From positions 1 through 16,673 of the forward strand of contig CALJWY010000254.1 of assembly GCA_937974465.1 (NCBI GenBank): a stretch of 16,673 nucleotides of DNA, written 5' to 3'. How positions within the stretch are numbered: the first letter of the stretch is position 1; each line of letters opens with the position of its first letter. Source of the DNA: an uncultured Lysobacterales bacterium (GTDB lineage Bacteria > Pseudomonadota > Gammaproteobacteria > Xanthomonadales > SZUA-36). Below, piece by piece: positions 7,076 through 14,259 of this stretch. The notes below the pieces were generated by a model, which was not told the DNA's origin, did not search any database, and worked only from the letters and a program-made list of their open reading frames with translations. The translations under genes and the position numbers were made by a program.

Positions 7076-8755
7076 GTGAAAACTGTAATAAAAACCCTGT
7101 TAATCCTGCTGCTGTCAACAGGCGCCAGCGGAGTCCTGTTGGCGCAGGACAAGCAGTTAGACGAATCGCAGAATGTGACGGCAATGATAGCCGCGCTGAA
7201 TGCCGATATCGCTGATCTTGAATTTTTGAACGCACAATTGGCCAGTGCTGAAAAAGTGGAGCGGGAGCTTCTCGTCTATCGTCAGGATGAGCGCAGTTTT
7301 CGCCTGCTGAAAGATTTTGACACCCTGGTAGCGGAGCTTCAGAACTTGCCGGAGGGGTCAACGCAAAGAACACAGGTGACTACACAGTTGGCGTTGCTGG
7401 GTGATGGCGTCGGCGATGCAATATTCAAACGTATCGAAGAGATCAAGCAACGTATCATTGGCTCAAATGAAAAACTTGCCTCCATGAGTGGTGGTGAACT
7501 CGTTGCGGCACAGGCCCAAATTCAGAACCTTGAGTCAATTCGTGTCAAGTACTACCAATCCCTGGTCAGACACTTAGACAGCCGTGAGTATCTTGGCCTG
7601 TCGTCTGAGAATCTGCGCAACAAACTCGATCCGAATTTGAATCTCTATGCAGAGGCCCTGACAGGACAAATCGAGTTAACAGGTGCTGCGCTGCGCGAGG
7701 TGCGGGGTCGCGCAAAGCAGTATCCTGACAATGCCGACATTTCCGCAGCCCTGATCGACCTGGGTACGCAGCACAAGGTCAATCTTGGCAGGCTGCAAGC
7801 CATCATACCGGTCCTTGATAGCCTCGGGTTGGATAGCTCCGACTACAAAGCCGTCATGTTGCAGCAGTCCAGCAGTATTTCCGTCAGCTTTTTCTCCTCG
7901 GAAGCCATATTTTCAGTACTCAAAGATGGTTGGAAAGCATTCAAGACCGCCGCCCAGGAAAATGCACCGGATGTATTTTTCCGAATCTTCATGTTTTTGG
8001 CTGTACTGTTTGTGTTCAGGCTGCTGTCGCGCATGGTCAGGCGAGTCGTTCGCGTCGCGACTGAACGTTCATCCATGGATATGTCGGAGTTACTAAAGAA
8101 TATCCTGGTCTCAACCATTGGCGGAACCATCATGGGACTTGGTGTATTGATGGCACTGGCGCAGGTTGGTATCTCCCTTGCCCCGATGCTTGCCGGCCTC
8201 GGTGTTGCGGGCTTTATTGTCGGATTCGCCCTGCAGGATACCCTGGGCAACTTCGCCGCGGGCGCCATGATCCTGATCTACCGGCCCTTTGATGTGAATG
8301 ATTTTGTCGAGGTTACCGGCGCGTCGGGACTGGTTAAGAAAATGAACCTGGTTTCCACCACAATCACCACTTTTGACAATCAGACCCTGGTGGTTCCCAA
8401 CAGTAAAATCTGGGGTGATGTGATCAAGAATGTTACCGCCCAGACCGAGCGCCGCGTGGATCTGGAGTTTGGTATCGGTTACGACGACGACATAGAGCTT
8501 GCCGAACGCGTATTGGCTGAGGTCGTGACATCACATGAAAAAATTCTTGATGACCCGCCACCCAAGATCAAGTTACACACGTTGGGAGATTCCTCGGTCA
8601 ACTTCATCGTACGTCCATGGGTGAAAACCGGCGATTACTGGGATGTTTACTGGGATCTGATGCGCGAGGTGAAACTCCGCTTCGATCGCGAAGGCATAAC
8701 CATACCCTTCCCGCAACGTGATGTTCACTTGTACACAGAAAAGGATGCTGATTAA
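7076..8755 (+). CDS. MscS-family mechanosensitive channel with periplasmic N-terminal domain
   Basis: A small-conductance mechanosensitive ion channel, acting in the inner membrane as an osmotic safety valve. From GTG 7076 the protein has 559 residues. It opens with a signal peptide (MKTVIKTLLILLLSTGASG, cut probably near LLA-QDK), then a helical, charged, probably coiled-coil periplasmic region of about 260 residues. Three membrane segments follow near 300-320, 338-366 and 368-390. The pore helix is glycine- and alanine-rich (GLGVAGFIVGFALQDTLGNF). It leads into the MscS beta domain (YRPFDVNDFVEV, NQTLVVPNSKIWGDVIKN) and the alpha-beta C-terminal domain. The size lies between minimal MscS (about 286 residues) and MscK/MscM. 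It is 44 nt downstream of the lpxL-like gene and may be cotranscribed with it. Confidence 0.9.
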   Translation: MKTVIKTLLILLLSTGASGVLLAQDKQLDESQNVTAMIAALNADIADLEFLNAQLASAEKVERELLVYRQDERSFRLLKDFDTLVAELQNLPEGSTQRTQVTTQLALLGDGVGDAIFKRIEEIKQRIIGSNEKLASMSGGELVAAQAQIQNLESIRVKYYQSLVRHLDSREYLGLSSENLRNKLDPNLNLYAEALTGQIELTGAALREVRGRAKQYPDNADISAALIDLGTQHKVNLGRLQAIIPVLDSLGLDSSDYKAVMLQQSSSISVSFFSSEAIFSVLKDGWKAFKTAAQENAPDVFFRIFMFLAVLFVFRLLSRMVRRVVRVATERSSMDMSELLKNILVSTIGGTIMGLGVLMALAQVGISLAPMLAGLGVAGFIVGFALQDTLGNFAAGAMILIYRPFDVNDFVEVTGASGLVKKMNLVSTTITTFDNQTLVVPNSKIWGDVIKNVTAQTERRVDLEFGIGYDDDIELAERVLAEVVTSHEKILDDPPPKIKLHTLGDSSVNFIVRPWVKTGDYWDVYWDLMREVKLRFDREGITIPFPQRDVHLYTEKDAD

Positions 8756-8772
8756 TACACCGGGGTATTGAG

Positions 8773-8817
8773 CAAAAAAATCTGGATGGGCGGGTAGCAC
8801 CACCCCTATTTTTCCAG
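8773..8817 (-). terminator. Intrinsic terminator of the pyruvate kinase gene
   Basis: Read on the minus strand, CTGGA (8817-8813) pairs with TCCAG (8786-8782), enclosing an imperfect GC-rich stem (GGGGTGG with CCCGCCC). This is followed at once by ATTTTTTT (8781-8774). It lies about 50 nt past the pyruvate kinase stop. On the plus strand the same hairpin sits between the convergent mscS-family gene and pyk but lacks a following T run. It should therefore work mainly for the minus strand. Confidence 0.65.
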
Positions 8818-8867
8818 CCCAAAATGGCCCTCAGTAATGACGGGGCAAAAGCCTCTTTGAACTCGGC

Positions 8868-10307
8868 CTAGAGGGTTATTATCCGGATCATATCGGTGCC
8901 ACCGCTAAGCTGGGTATGTCCGGCTGTTACCACGACCGAATCACCTTCCTGGGCATAACCCATCCGTTTAACACAGTCGGTGGCAAACGCGATCTTGGCC
9001 TTATCACCCGGTTCGCCGGTATATAGAACGGCTGCAACACCCCAGTTCATCGCCAGCCTGCGCGCGACCTGCTCGGAACTGGTAATTGAAATAATCGGAC
9101 ATTCAGGCCGATGTTTGGAAATCAGCCTGGAGGTGAACCCGGTTTCACTTAAGCTGATGATCGCGGCGGCATCCAGGTCGTTCGCCATGCTGGTGGCAGC
9201 ACCGCTGATTGCTTCGGTTACCACGTTTGCGGAATGTGACGGAATCTTTTGCAGGTATCCATACTCATTCAGGCATGCCTCGGTCGTCAATGCCAGCGAA
9301 TGCATGGTGCTGACCGATTCTACCGGGTATTTTCCAGCGGCTGTTTCGCCCGACAACATAATCGCGGATGAGCCATCAAGGATGGCATTGGCAACGTCAC
9401 TGGCTTCGGCGCGGGTTGGCCTCGGGTTCTGCTCCATCGAGGCCAACATCTGGGTTGCCGTGATCACGGGCTTGCCGGCCATGACCGTCATGCGGATCAG
9501 TTTCTTCTGGGTTCCTGGCACTTCGCCAAAGGGCAACTCAACACCCAGGTCACCTCGGGCCACCATCACACCGTCGGCCGCGGCAATGATCTCGTCCATG
9601 TGGTCGACGCCCGACTTGTTCTCAATCTTGGCGATGATTGGTATTTCAACACCCTGCTCAGCAAGAATCTCACGCATGCGCTGAATATCCTCACCGCTCT
9701 GGATAAATGAAGCGGCAAGATAATCGACACCATTGGCCGCCGCAAACTCAATTTCACGTATGAAATCAGCACGGTTCTCTGGCCCGACAGCCGTCAGTGA
9801 AAGCTTGGTACCCGGCAGGTTCACGCCCTTGGTTTTGCCAAGAATTCCACCATGGATGACACGGCACATAATCCGGTCGTCATGACTGGCAATGGCCTCC
9901 AACTCGATTGCACCATCATCCAGCAAAATTACATCACCGGTCTTCACCTCGGAGGGCAAATTGGGATAGGAGATGGAAACCCCCGTCTCATCACCCGGCC
10001 TTTCATCCGTATAAAGTACAAATCCCGCGTCCCGGCTTAAGTGGACAAATCCGCCCTTTAGAGCACCGGTGCGTATCTCGATACCCTTGGTGTCAATCAT
10101 GATGGCCACCCGGGAACCCGCCTCTTCAGACGCCTGGCGTATCCGGCTGACACGCTGGCTGTGTTCCTCGTGGCTACCATGAGACAGGTTAAGCCGGGCA
10201 ACATTCATGCCGCTCTGAATCATTTTGAGCATGGTTTTAACGTCATCACAGGAAGGACCGATAGTGGCAATGATCTTGGTTTTACGGAATGTGGGCTTGC
10301 TGTTCAT
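8868..10307 (-). CDS. pyk: Pyruvate kinase
   Basis: Catalyses PEP + ADP to pyruvate + ATP, the last step of glycolysis, in the cytoplasm. With the start at 10307 (MNSKPTFRKTKIIATIGPS) the protein has 479 residues, the normal length. Visible family motifs are RLNLSHG (38-44, metal and K+ binding), the catalytic lysine region IAKIENKSG (K227, E229), VARGDLGVE (D253), ATQMLASM and PTRAEASDVANAILDG. The C-terminal regulatory domain is present. In the usual DTKGPEIRTG motif the proline is isoleucine (residue 75). An in-frame TTG at 10382 would add 25 residues unlike the family; neither start has a clear Shine-Dalgarno sequence. The gene is divergent from metZ. PPDK, which can run this reaction step in reverse, is encoded about 5 kb away. 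Confidence 0.94.
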   Translation of the reverse strand: MNSKPTFRKTKIIATIGPSCDDVKTMLKMIQSGMNVARLNLSHGSHEEHSQRVSRIRQASEEAGSRVAIMIDTKGIEIRTGALKGGFVHLSRDAGFVLYTDERPGDETGVSISYPNLPSEVKTGDVILLDDGAIELEAIASHDDRIMCRVIHGGILGKTKGVNLPGTKLSLTAVGPENRADFIREIEFAAANGVDYLAASFIQSGEDIQRMREILAEQGVEIPIIAKIENKSGVDHMDEIIAAADGVMVARGDLGVELPFGEVPGTQKKLIRMTVMAGKPVITATQMLASMEQNPRPTRAEASDVANAILDGSSAIMLSGETAAGKYPVESVSTMHSLALTTEACLNEYGYLQKIPSHSANVVTEAISGAATSMANDLDAAAIISLSETGFTSRLISKHRPECPIISITSSEQVARRLAMNWGVAAVLYTGEPGDKAKIAFATDCVKRMGYAQEGDSVVVTAGHTQLSGGTDMIRIITL

Positions 10308-10395
10308 AACGACATGGCTCAGGGCTGACAGTTCAAGCCCAAGTTTAGCCAAAAAATGCACAACAGGGGTGGCAAAAATCAAGGTTTTTTGCTAA

Positions 10396-10424
10396 TTGTG
10401 ATTCACGACTCGTTTTCGTATGAT
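10396..10424 (+). promoter_or_regulatory. Sigma70-type promoter of metZ
   Basis: TTGTGA (10396-10401, 4 of 6) and TATGAT (10419-10424, 5 of 6) are separated by exactly 17 nt. The predicted start of transcription near 10431 leaves a leader of about 35 nt before metZ. Confidence 0.5.
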
Positions 10425-10465
10425 CCAAGCTGGTTCTAAACCACAACCTCACCGGGATGTAATTC

Positions 10466-11647
10466 ATGCCAGACTTTGACGACGATTATGGATTTGAAAC
10501 ACTTGCCATCAGGGCCGGCCAGGTACGGACCAATGAAGGTGAGCAAAGTGAGCCTATTTTCCCCACATCCAGCTACATATTTTCGTCAGCGGCAGAGGCC
10601 GCTGCAGTTTTTGCAGGAGAACAGGAAGGTAATATCTACTCCCGCTTTACCAATCCGACAGTCCGCACCTTTGAACAACGACTGGCCAGGCTTGAAGGCG
10701 CAGAATCCTGTGTGGCCACGGCTTCCGGGATGTCAGCCATCCTTGCAACCTGCATGGGTATCCTCAAGAGTGGTGATCACATCGTCTCATCACGCAGCAT
10801 ATTCGGCTCTACCACGGGCCTGTTTAACAACTACCTGGCGAAATTCGGCATAGCAACAAGCTTTGTCGATCTGGTTGATATGAATAGCTGGAAAGAAGCA
10901 ATTCGTCCCCAGACACGATTGCTTTTCATGGAAACCCCATCCAACCCTTTGACCGAAATTGCAGATATCGCACTACTTGCCGACCTGGCGCATCAAAATG
11001 GATGCCTGCTGGCCGTTGACAACTGTTTTTGCACACCCGCATTGCAACAACCGGTTCTGCTTGGTGCAGATATCGTCATCCATTCGGCCACAAAATACCT
11101 CGATGGCCAGGGCCGCTGTGTGGGTGGAGCCGTGGTTGGCTCCAATGAAATCGTCGGTAAACAGGTGTTCGATGTCTTGAGGACCGCCGGCCCCAGCATG
11201 AGCCCGTTCAATGCCTGGGTTTTTTTGAAAGGGCTGGAAACTCTGAGCCTGCGCATGCGGGCGCACAGCGACAACGCACTCGCACTCGCCCGCTGGCTTG
11301 AACAGCAGTCAGCTGTTAAGCGGGTCTATTATCCAGGCCTGGAAAGCCATGCACAGCACTCGTTGGCAAAATCACAACAATCCGGGTTCGGCGGCCTGTT
11401 GTCATTCGAGCTTGATGGCGGCCAGGACGCAGGATGGAAGCTTATTGATGCGACCCGGATGATTTCCATAACCGCCAATCTTGGCGATACCAAGAGCACC
11501 ATTACCCACCCGGCGACCACCACCCATGGCAGGTTGAGCGAAGATCAACGCGCGCAGGCGAATATTACAGATGACCTGGTACGTGTCGCAGTTGGCCTGG
11601 AAGACATCGAGGACCTGAAAGCCGATCTGGCACGCGGAATGTCCTGA
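10466..11647 (+). CDS. metZ: O-succinylhomoserine sulfhydrylase
   Basis: A PLP enzyme of the Cys/Met metabolism family that makes homocysteine from O-succinylhomoserine and sulfide, the direct sulfhydrylation route to methionine. The PLP lysine is K210 in SATKYLDGQGR, the form typical of MetZ. Other family residues are the YSR of NIYSRFTNPT (58-60, phosphate binding from the neighbouring subunit), ASGMSA (87-92), ETPSNP (156-161) and D185 in VDNCFCTPALQQP. The length of 393 residues is usual. Family members (MetB, MetC, MetY) share these folds, but the VDNCFCTP and KYLDGQGR signatures and the acidic N terminus favour MetZ. It has its own promoter and stands alone, with no metX/metA neighbour in view. 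Confidence 0.9.
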   Translation: MPDFDDDYGFETLAIRAGQVRTNEGEQSEPIFPTSSYIFSSAAEAAAVFAGEQEGNIYSRFTNPTVRTFEQRLARLEGAESCVATASGMSAILATCMGILKSGDHIVSSRSIFGSTTGLFNNYLAKFGIATSFVDLVDMNSWKEAIRPQTRLLFMETPSNPLTEIADIALLADLAHQNGCLLAVDNCFCTPALQQPVLLGADIVIHSATKYLDGQGRCVGGAVVGSNEIVGKQVFDVLRTAGPSMSPFNAWVFLKGLETLSLRMRAHSDNALALARWLEQQSAVKRVYYPGLESHAQHSLAKSQQSGFGGLLSFELDGGQDAGWKLIDATRMISITANLGDTKSTITHPATTTHGRLSEDQRAQANITDDLVRVAVGLEDIEDLKADLARGMS

Positions 11648-11768
11648 CAAGCAGACTCCAGAATTTTTTAGAATAATTTTGATTGAAAACAGACGCATAA
11701 AGCGCTTTACTTTTTTTGCATGATTCGCGACCCGCAACATAAACCGGCACTTAAACCAGCTTAAAAAG

Positions 11769-11838
11769 GAAACCCCACCGGTATCGATGGTAAGAGCCGG
11801 CAGACCGGTCCGGGCTACACTCTCCGTATCTGGGTTTC
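11769..11838 (-). terminator. Possible structured 3' region of the hemerythrin operon
   Basis: GAAACCC (11769-11775) and GGGTTTC (11832-11838) are a perfect 7-bp inverted pair enclosing 56 nt. Inside are two copies of ACCGGT and a GC-rich hairpin (AGCCGG paired with CCGGGCT, one bulge). On the minus strand the outer arm is followed one base later by T5. It might terminate the minus-strand operon that ends at 11849. The rest of 11648-11768 shows only T-rich stretches and a TAAAGCGCTTTA palindrome. Confidence 0.28.
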
Positions 11839-11848
11839 GAGGTCAGGA

Positions 11849-12121
11849 TTAGGGGGTCAGGCTGGGAGCCTCGCCGATTTCGGCATCAATATTCAGGTAT
11901 TTCACCACCAGGACCACGGTGGCAGGGGCCTCCATGGCTTTCTTCATGCAGTGGTTGATGGCCGTGGTGACCGCATCAAACTCTCCCCGAAGCTGGGTCG
12001 TCAGTTGATTGCTGACGATCTCGATGCCAGCCTGCTGCTGGAGATCACGGATAAAATCAATGATGCCGGGTATCGGTCCGTCCCGGAGGGGGTACAGGCT
12101 CAGGTCCGCAACAATTTTCAT
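11849..12121 (-). CDS. Small YkoF/thiamine-binding-fold protein
   Basis: A 90-residue protein with the pattern of the MTH1187/YkoF (thiamine-binding, formerly DUF77) superfamily: a first strand with ADLSLYPL, a helix (IPGIIDFIRDLQQQAG), a strand with IEIVSNQLTTQLRGEFDAV, a long helix (TTAINHCMKKAME) and a last strand (ATVVLVVKYLNI). This gives a ferredoxin-like beta-alpha-beta-beta-alpha-beta order. Some relatives bind thiamine or hydroxymethylpyrimidine; the ligand here is unknown. It begins 21 nt after the hemerythrin gene on the same strand, so the two form an operon. No strong Shine-Dalgarno is near the ATG (AGGA lies about 15 nt away). The assignment is by fold pattern only. Confidence 0.65.
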   Translation of the reverse strand: MKIVADLSLYPLRDGPIPGIIDFIRDLQQQAGIEIVSNQLTTQLRGEFDAVTTAINHCMKKAMEAPATVVLVVKYLNIDAEIGEAPSLTP

Positions 12122-12142
12122 GAACAGCTAATCCGTCCTGGC

Positions 12143-12598
12143 TCAGTATTCGGACAGAATTTCAGCCAGGGATTCCCATTCTCCAGCCAGTAGATTCTCT
12201 GCCATCGGGTAAAGCATTCCCTCTTCTTTTACATTGTGTTGCTGTATCAGCATCAGCAAAGTATCACCAATATCCAGGGCTTCCTGCGCGTTACCGGCTT
12301 CAATAGCCTCTCCTATCTGGTCCAACAGGCCGATCATTTGCCGGTGTTCCATTTTCATCACCATAACCGGCCCACCGCCGGCCATTCCGCTCCTTGCGTC
12401 AAACGCCGGGAACAATACCTCTTCCTCCATTGCCACATGACGTCGCATGCTGACATCGTACTTCTGCCATGCAGCTCGAGCAGTCTCGATATCTGCGGTA
12501 TCCAGTAACTCCTCAACATCGGCCCAGCGCGCATCACAATCGCGGTGATCCTGTTCAAAAAAACTGATCAAGCCAGCCTCAATATCTACATTTGTCAT
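12143..12598 (-). CDS. Hemerythrin HHE-domain protein
   Basis: A 151-residue four-helix protein with the ligand set of a non-heme diiron hemerythrin: H18 (EQDHRD), H54-x3-E58 (RRHVAMEEE), H85 (MEHRQM) and H121-x4-E126 (QQHNVKEEGMLYP). Such proteins bind O2 or NO, or sense or repair under nitrosative or oxidative stress. The exact role here is not known. It starts at an ATG with GGAG five bases upstream. It is the first gene of a minus-strand pair with the YkoF-like gene and is divergent from the DUF2249 gene. Hemerythrin, DUF2249 and NnrS-type genes are often found together in denitrifying or NO-exposed proteobacteria, which supports a NO/O2-related role. Confidence 0.9.
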   Translation of the reverse strand: MTNVDIEAGLISFFEQDHRDCDARWADVEELLDTADIETARAAWQKYDVSMRRHVAMEEEVLFPAFDARSGMAGGGPVMVMKMEHRQMIGLLDQIGEAIEAGNAQEALDIGDTLLMLIQQHNVKEEGMLYPMAENLLAGEWESLAEILSEY

Positions 12599-12642
12599 GG
12601 TATCTCCGGCACAAAACCGATACTGGACCGCATGTGCTCTGT

Positions 12643-12670
12643 TAAAATTTATCGCGCATTTGCAATTTTA
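12643..12670. promoter_or_regulatory. Divergent promoter region with inverted repeat
   Basis: TAAAATT (12643-12649) and AATTTTA (12664-12670) are perfect inverted arms 14 nt apart, midway between the hemerythrin gene and the DUF2249 gene. Each arm contains TAAAAT (5 of 6 to a -10 hexamer) reading towards its own gene. The repeat may therefore be a pair of back-to-back -10 elements or an operator that controls both directions. Good -35 hexamers are not seen, which would fit an activated promoter. Confidence 0.35.
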
Positions 12671-12698
12671 CCAGCCCCGGAGCGGAATAGAAAAATAA

Positions 12699-12962
12699 AT
12701 GGAAAAAACAGACCCACGCGGTTTACCAGAAACGAGCGCCGACCCTGCTGACATTGTTGATTTGCGTGGGCTGGAAGCTCCGGAACCAATGGTGAGAATA
12801 TTAGCAGCCTGCGCGAAACTGGCGGATGGCGAGAGCTTTAACGCCCGCCTGCCCCACATTCCATTCCCTGTTTTCCCCCATTTGGCAGCCCGTGGCCTCG
12901 CCTGGGAAACCGAAGAACTGGCTGACGGCAGCGCCATTATCCGGATCAGGCCAGCCTCATGA
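12699..12962 (+). CDS. DUF2249-domain protein
   Basis: An 87-residue protein with the DUF2249 pattern: VDLRGLEAPEPMVRIL (residues 20-35), LADGESFNARLPHIPFPVFPHLAARGLAWETEEL and a last strand (SAIIRIRP). The fold is TusA/SirA-like (two-layer alpha/beta). The family is uncharacterised but recurs beside hemerythrin and NO-related genes. There is no cysteine at the usual TusA position, so sulfur transfer is unlikely. Its stop overlaps the start of the next gene (ATGA, 4 nt), which implies coupled synthesis. The only cysteine is in LAACAKL. The ribosome binding site is weak (GGAA, about 10 nt upstream). Confidence 0.82.
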   Translation: MEKTDPRGLPETSADPADIVDLRGLEAPEPMVRILAACAKLADGESFNARLPHIPFPVFPHLAARGLAWETEELADGSAIIRIRPAS

Positions 12963-14230
12963 GAACCGGTGGCCTGAGCATGGACCAGGCGCCGCCATTA
13001 TCCATCCCTGCAAGCTTTTTTCTGACCATTCCGTTGGGTATTCTGTTTGCCGGATATTTCATGTTCACCAGTATTGCGGTCAGTTTTGGCAGCCCATGGA
13101 CCGCGCAAACCCTGGCCCTGGCACACGCTGGCACCCTGGGGGTCCTCGCCATGGGTATGGTCGGTGCGCTTTACCAGATGACACCCGTAATCGCGGGCGT
13201 ACCGGTACCGATGGCGCGTCTCGCACACATCGTCCATGGCCTTTTGCTGGTGGGACTCATTGGTTTTCTGTGGCGCCTGGTGGATGGCCCTGACTACGCG
13301 ATGGTTATTTCAATACGCAGCTTCTCACTGGCACTGATTCTGTTCCTGATTCCCATGGCCTGGGCCCTGGCACGCCCGGCCACGCATAACGAAACCGTCC
13401 AGGGTATGCGGCTTGCGCTTGCAAGCCTCGCAATTATCAGCCTGGCCGGTTTGGTCACAGCGCGCGGCTTTGCCGGCGGTCCGTTCCCGGATGAGGAGAT
13501 GCTGTGGGTACAGATCCACATGACACTGGCGCTGCTGGGCTGGGTTGGCGGGCTGCTCCTGGCCGTGTCCTGGCAGGTAATACCAATGTTCTACCTGACC
13601 TCAACCTTCAGCAAATCAAGCCGGCAATGGCTCCTTGGCCTGTTGTTTATGGGGCTGGTTCTTACCCTGGCCAGTGTTTTTATTGATATCGGCTTTCTTT
13701 CCAGGGGGCAAACTGCGGCTGTTGCAGCTCTGCCCGCGGCTGTTGCTGCCTGGTTGCTCCACCCGGTTTTCGTCCTGCGCAATATTGCCGGCCGTAAGCG
13801 CAAGCGCAGCGATGCGTCTTTGCTGTTTTGGAATACCGGCCTGGTCTTTGCCCTGCTCCTCATACCCACGGCGCTAGCTGCATTGTTCATTTATGATCCG
13901 CGCTGGCAGGTTCTGTTCGGCTGGCTGGCTATCTGGGGTTGGGCCGGAACAATTTTGCATGGCATGTTGAGTCGTATCGTACCCTTCCTGGTCTGGTTTC
14001 ACCGTTACTCGGCCCGCGTCGGCCTTGAACCGGTGCCATCCATGCGCAGCCTGTTATCCCAGCGCCGGATACAGGTTGGTTTTTTCCTGCACACAGCTTC
14101 CGTTTTATCCGGTTCCGCCACCATTCTTATACAGGCGGATATGCTTGCAAAACTCACCGGCCTGTTACTGGCCGCGACGGCTGTCAGCCTGGCAAGTACG
14201 CTGGTTCATGTATTAAAACGGCGGAAATAA
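12959..14230 (+). CDS. Polytopic membrane protein, NnrS / heme-copper oxidase subunit I-like
   Basis: A 423-residue protein with about 12 hydrophobic segments and few charged residues, located in the inner membrane. Histidines lie in or near membrane segments: H56 (LALAHAGTLG), H90 and H93 (RLAHIVHG), H187 (WVQIHMTLALLGW), H334 and H348 (LHGMLSRIVPFLVWFH). The first stretch (AHAGTLGVLAMGMVGALYQMTPV) recalls helix II of heme-copper-like proteins and the NnrS family, which bind heme and protect against NO-derived iron-nitrosyl damage. The HH and H-x-H copper motifs of true oxidases are not seen, so respiration is unlikely. The name is tentative. The start at 12959 overlaps the DUF2249 stop; ATG 12980 (MDQAPP) is an alternative. 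Confidence 0.6.
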   Translation: MRTGGLSMDQAPPLSIPASFFLTIPLGILFAGYFMFTSIAVSFGSPWTAQTLALAHAGTLGVLAMGMVGALYQMTPVIAGVPVPMARLAHIVHGLLLVGLIGFLWRLVDGPDYAMVISIRSFSLALILFLIPMAWALARPATHNETVQGMRLALASLAIISLAGLVTARGFAGGPFPDEEMLWVQIHMTLALLGWVGGLLLAVSWQVIPMFYLTSTFSKSSRQWLLGLLFMGLVLTLASVFIDIGFLSRGQTAAVAALPAAVAAWLLHPVFVLRNIAGRKRKRSDASLLFWNTGLVFALLLIPTALAALFIYDPRWQVLFGWLAIWGWAGTILHGMLSRIVPFLVWFHRYSARVGLEPVPSMRSLLSQRRIQVGFFLHTASVLSGSATILIQADMLAKLTGLLLAATAVSLASTLVHVLKRRK

Positions 14231-14234
14231 TGAG

Positions 14235-14259
14235 ACCAGGCTCACCTATCTTGCCTGGT
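14235..14259. terminator. Hairpin between convergent genes
   Basis: ACCAGGC (14235-14241) and GCCTGGT (14253-14259) form a perfect 7-bp stem with an 11-nt loop. It spans the 15-nt gap between two convergent genes and the last codons of the minus-strand gene. T runs on either side are poor (CTCATTATTT on the minus strand), so it is a weak bidirectional terminator candidate. Confidence 0.4.

Noticed and set aside
8980..9684. Open frame of 234 codons on the plus strand opposite pyruvate kinase
   Set aside because: It lies wholly antisense to a gene with clear family motifs, has no recognisable domain and no ribosome binding site. It is a codon-bias shadow.
10308..10382. Longer pyruvate kinase start at TTG 10382
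   Set aside because: It adds 25 hydrophobic residues before the standard N terminus, has no ribosome binding site, and TTG is a rare start.
11680..11693. FNR-like match TTGAT-TGAA-AACAG
   Set aside because: It lies just downstream of metZ between convergent genes, with no gene to regulate.
11698..11717. Terminator for metZ at TAAAGCGCTTTA followed by T7
   Set aside because: The palindrome allows only a 4-bp AT stem around a GCGC loop, too weak for an intrinsic terminator despite the T run.
12599..12698. FNR box in the hemerythrin/DUF2249 gap
   Set aside because: No TTGAT or ATCAA half-site lies at the expected distance from either -10-like arm.
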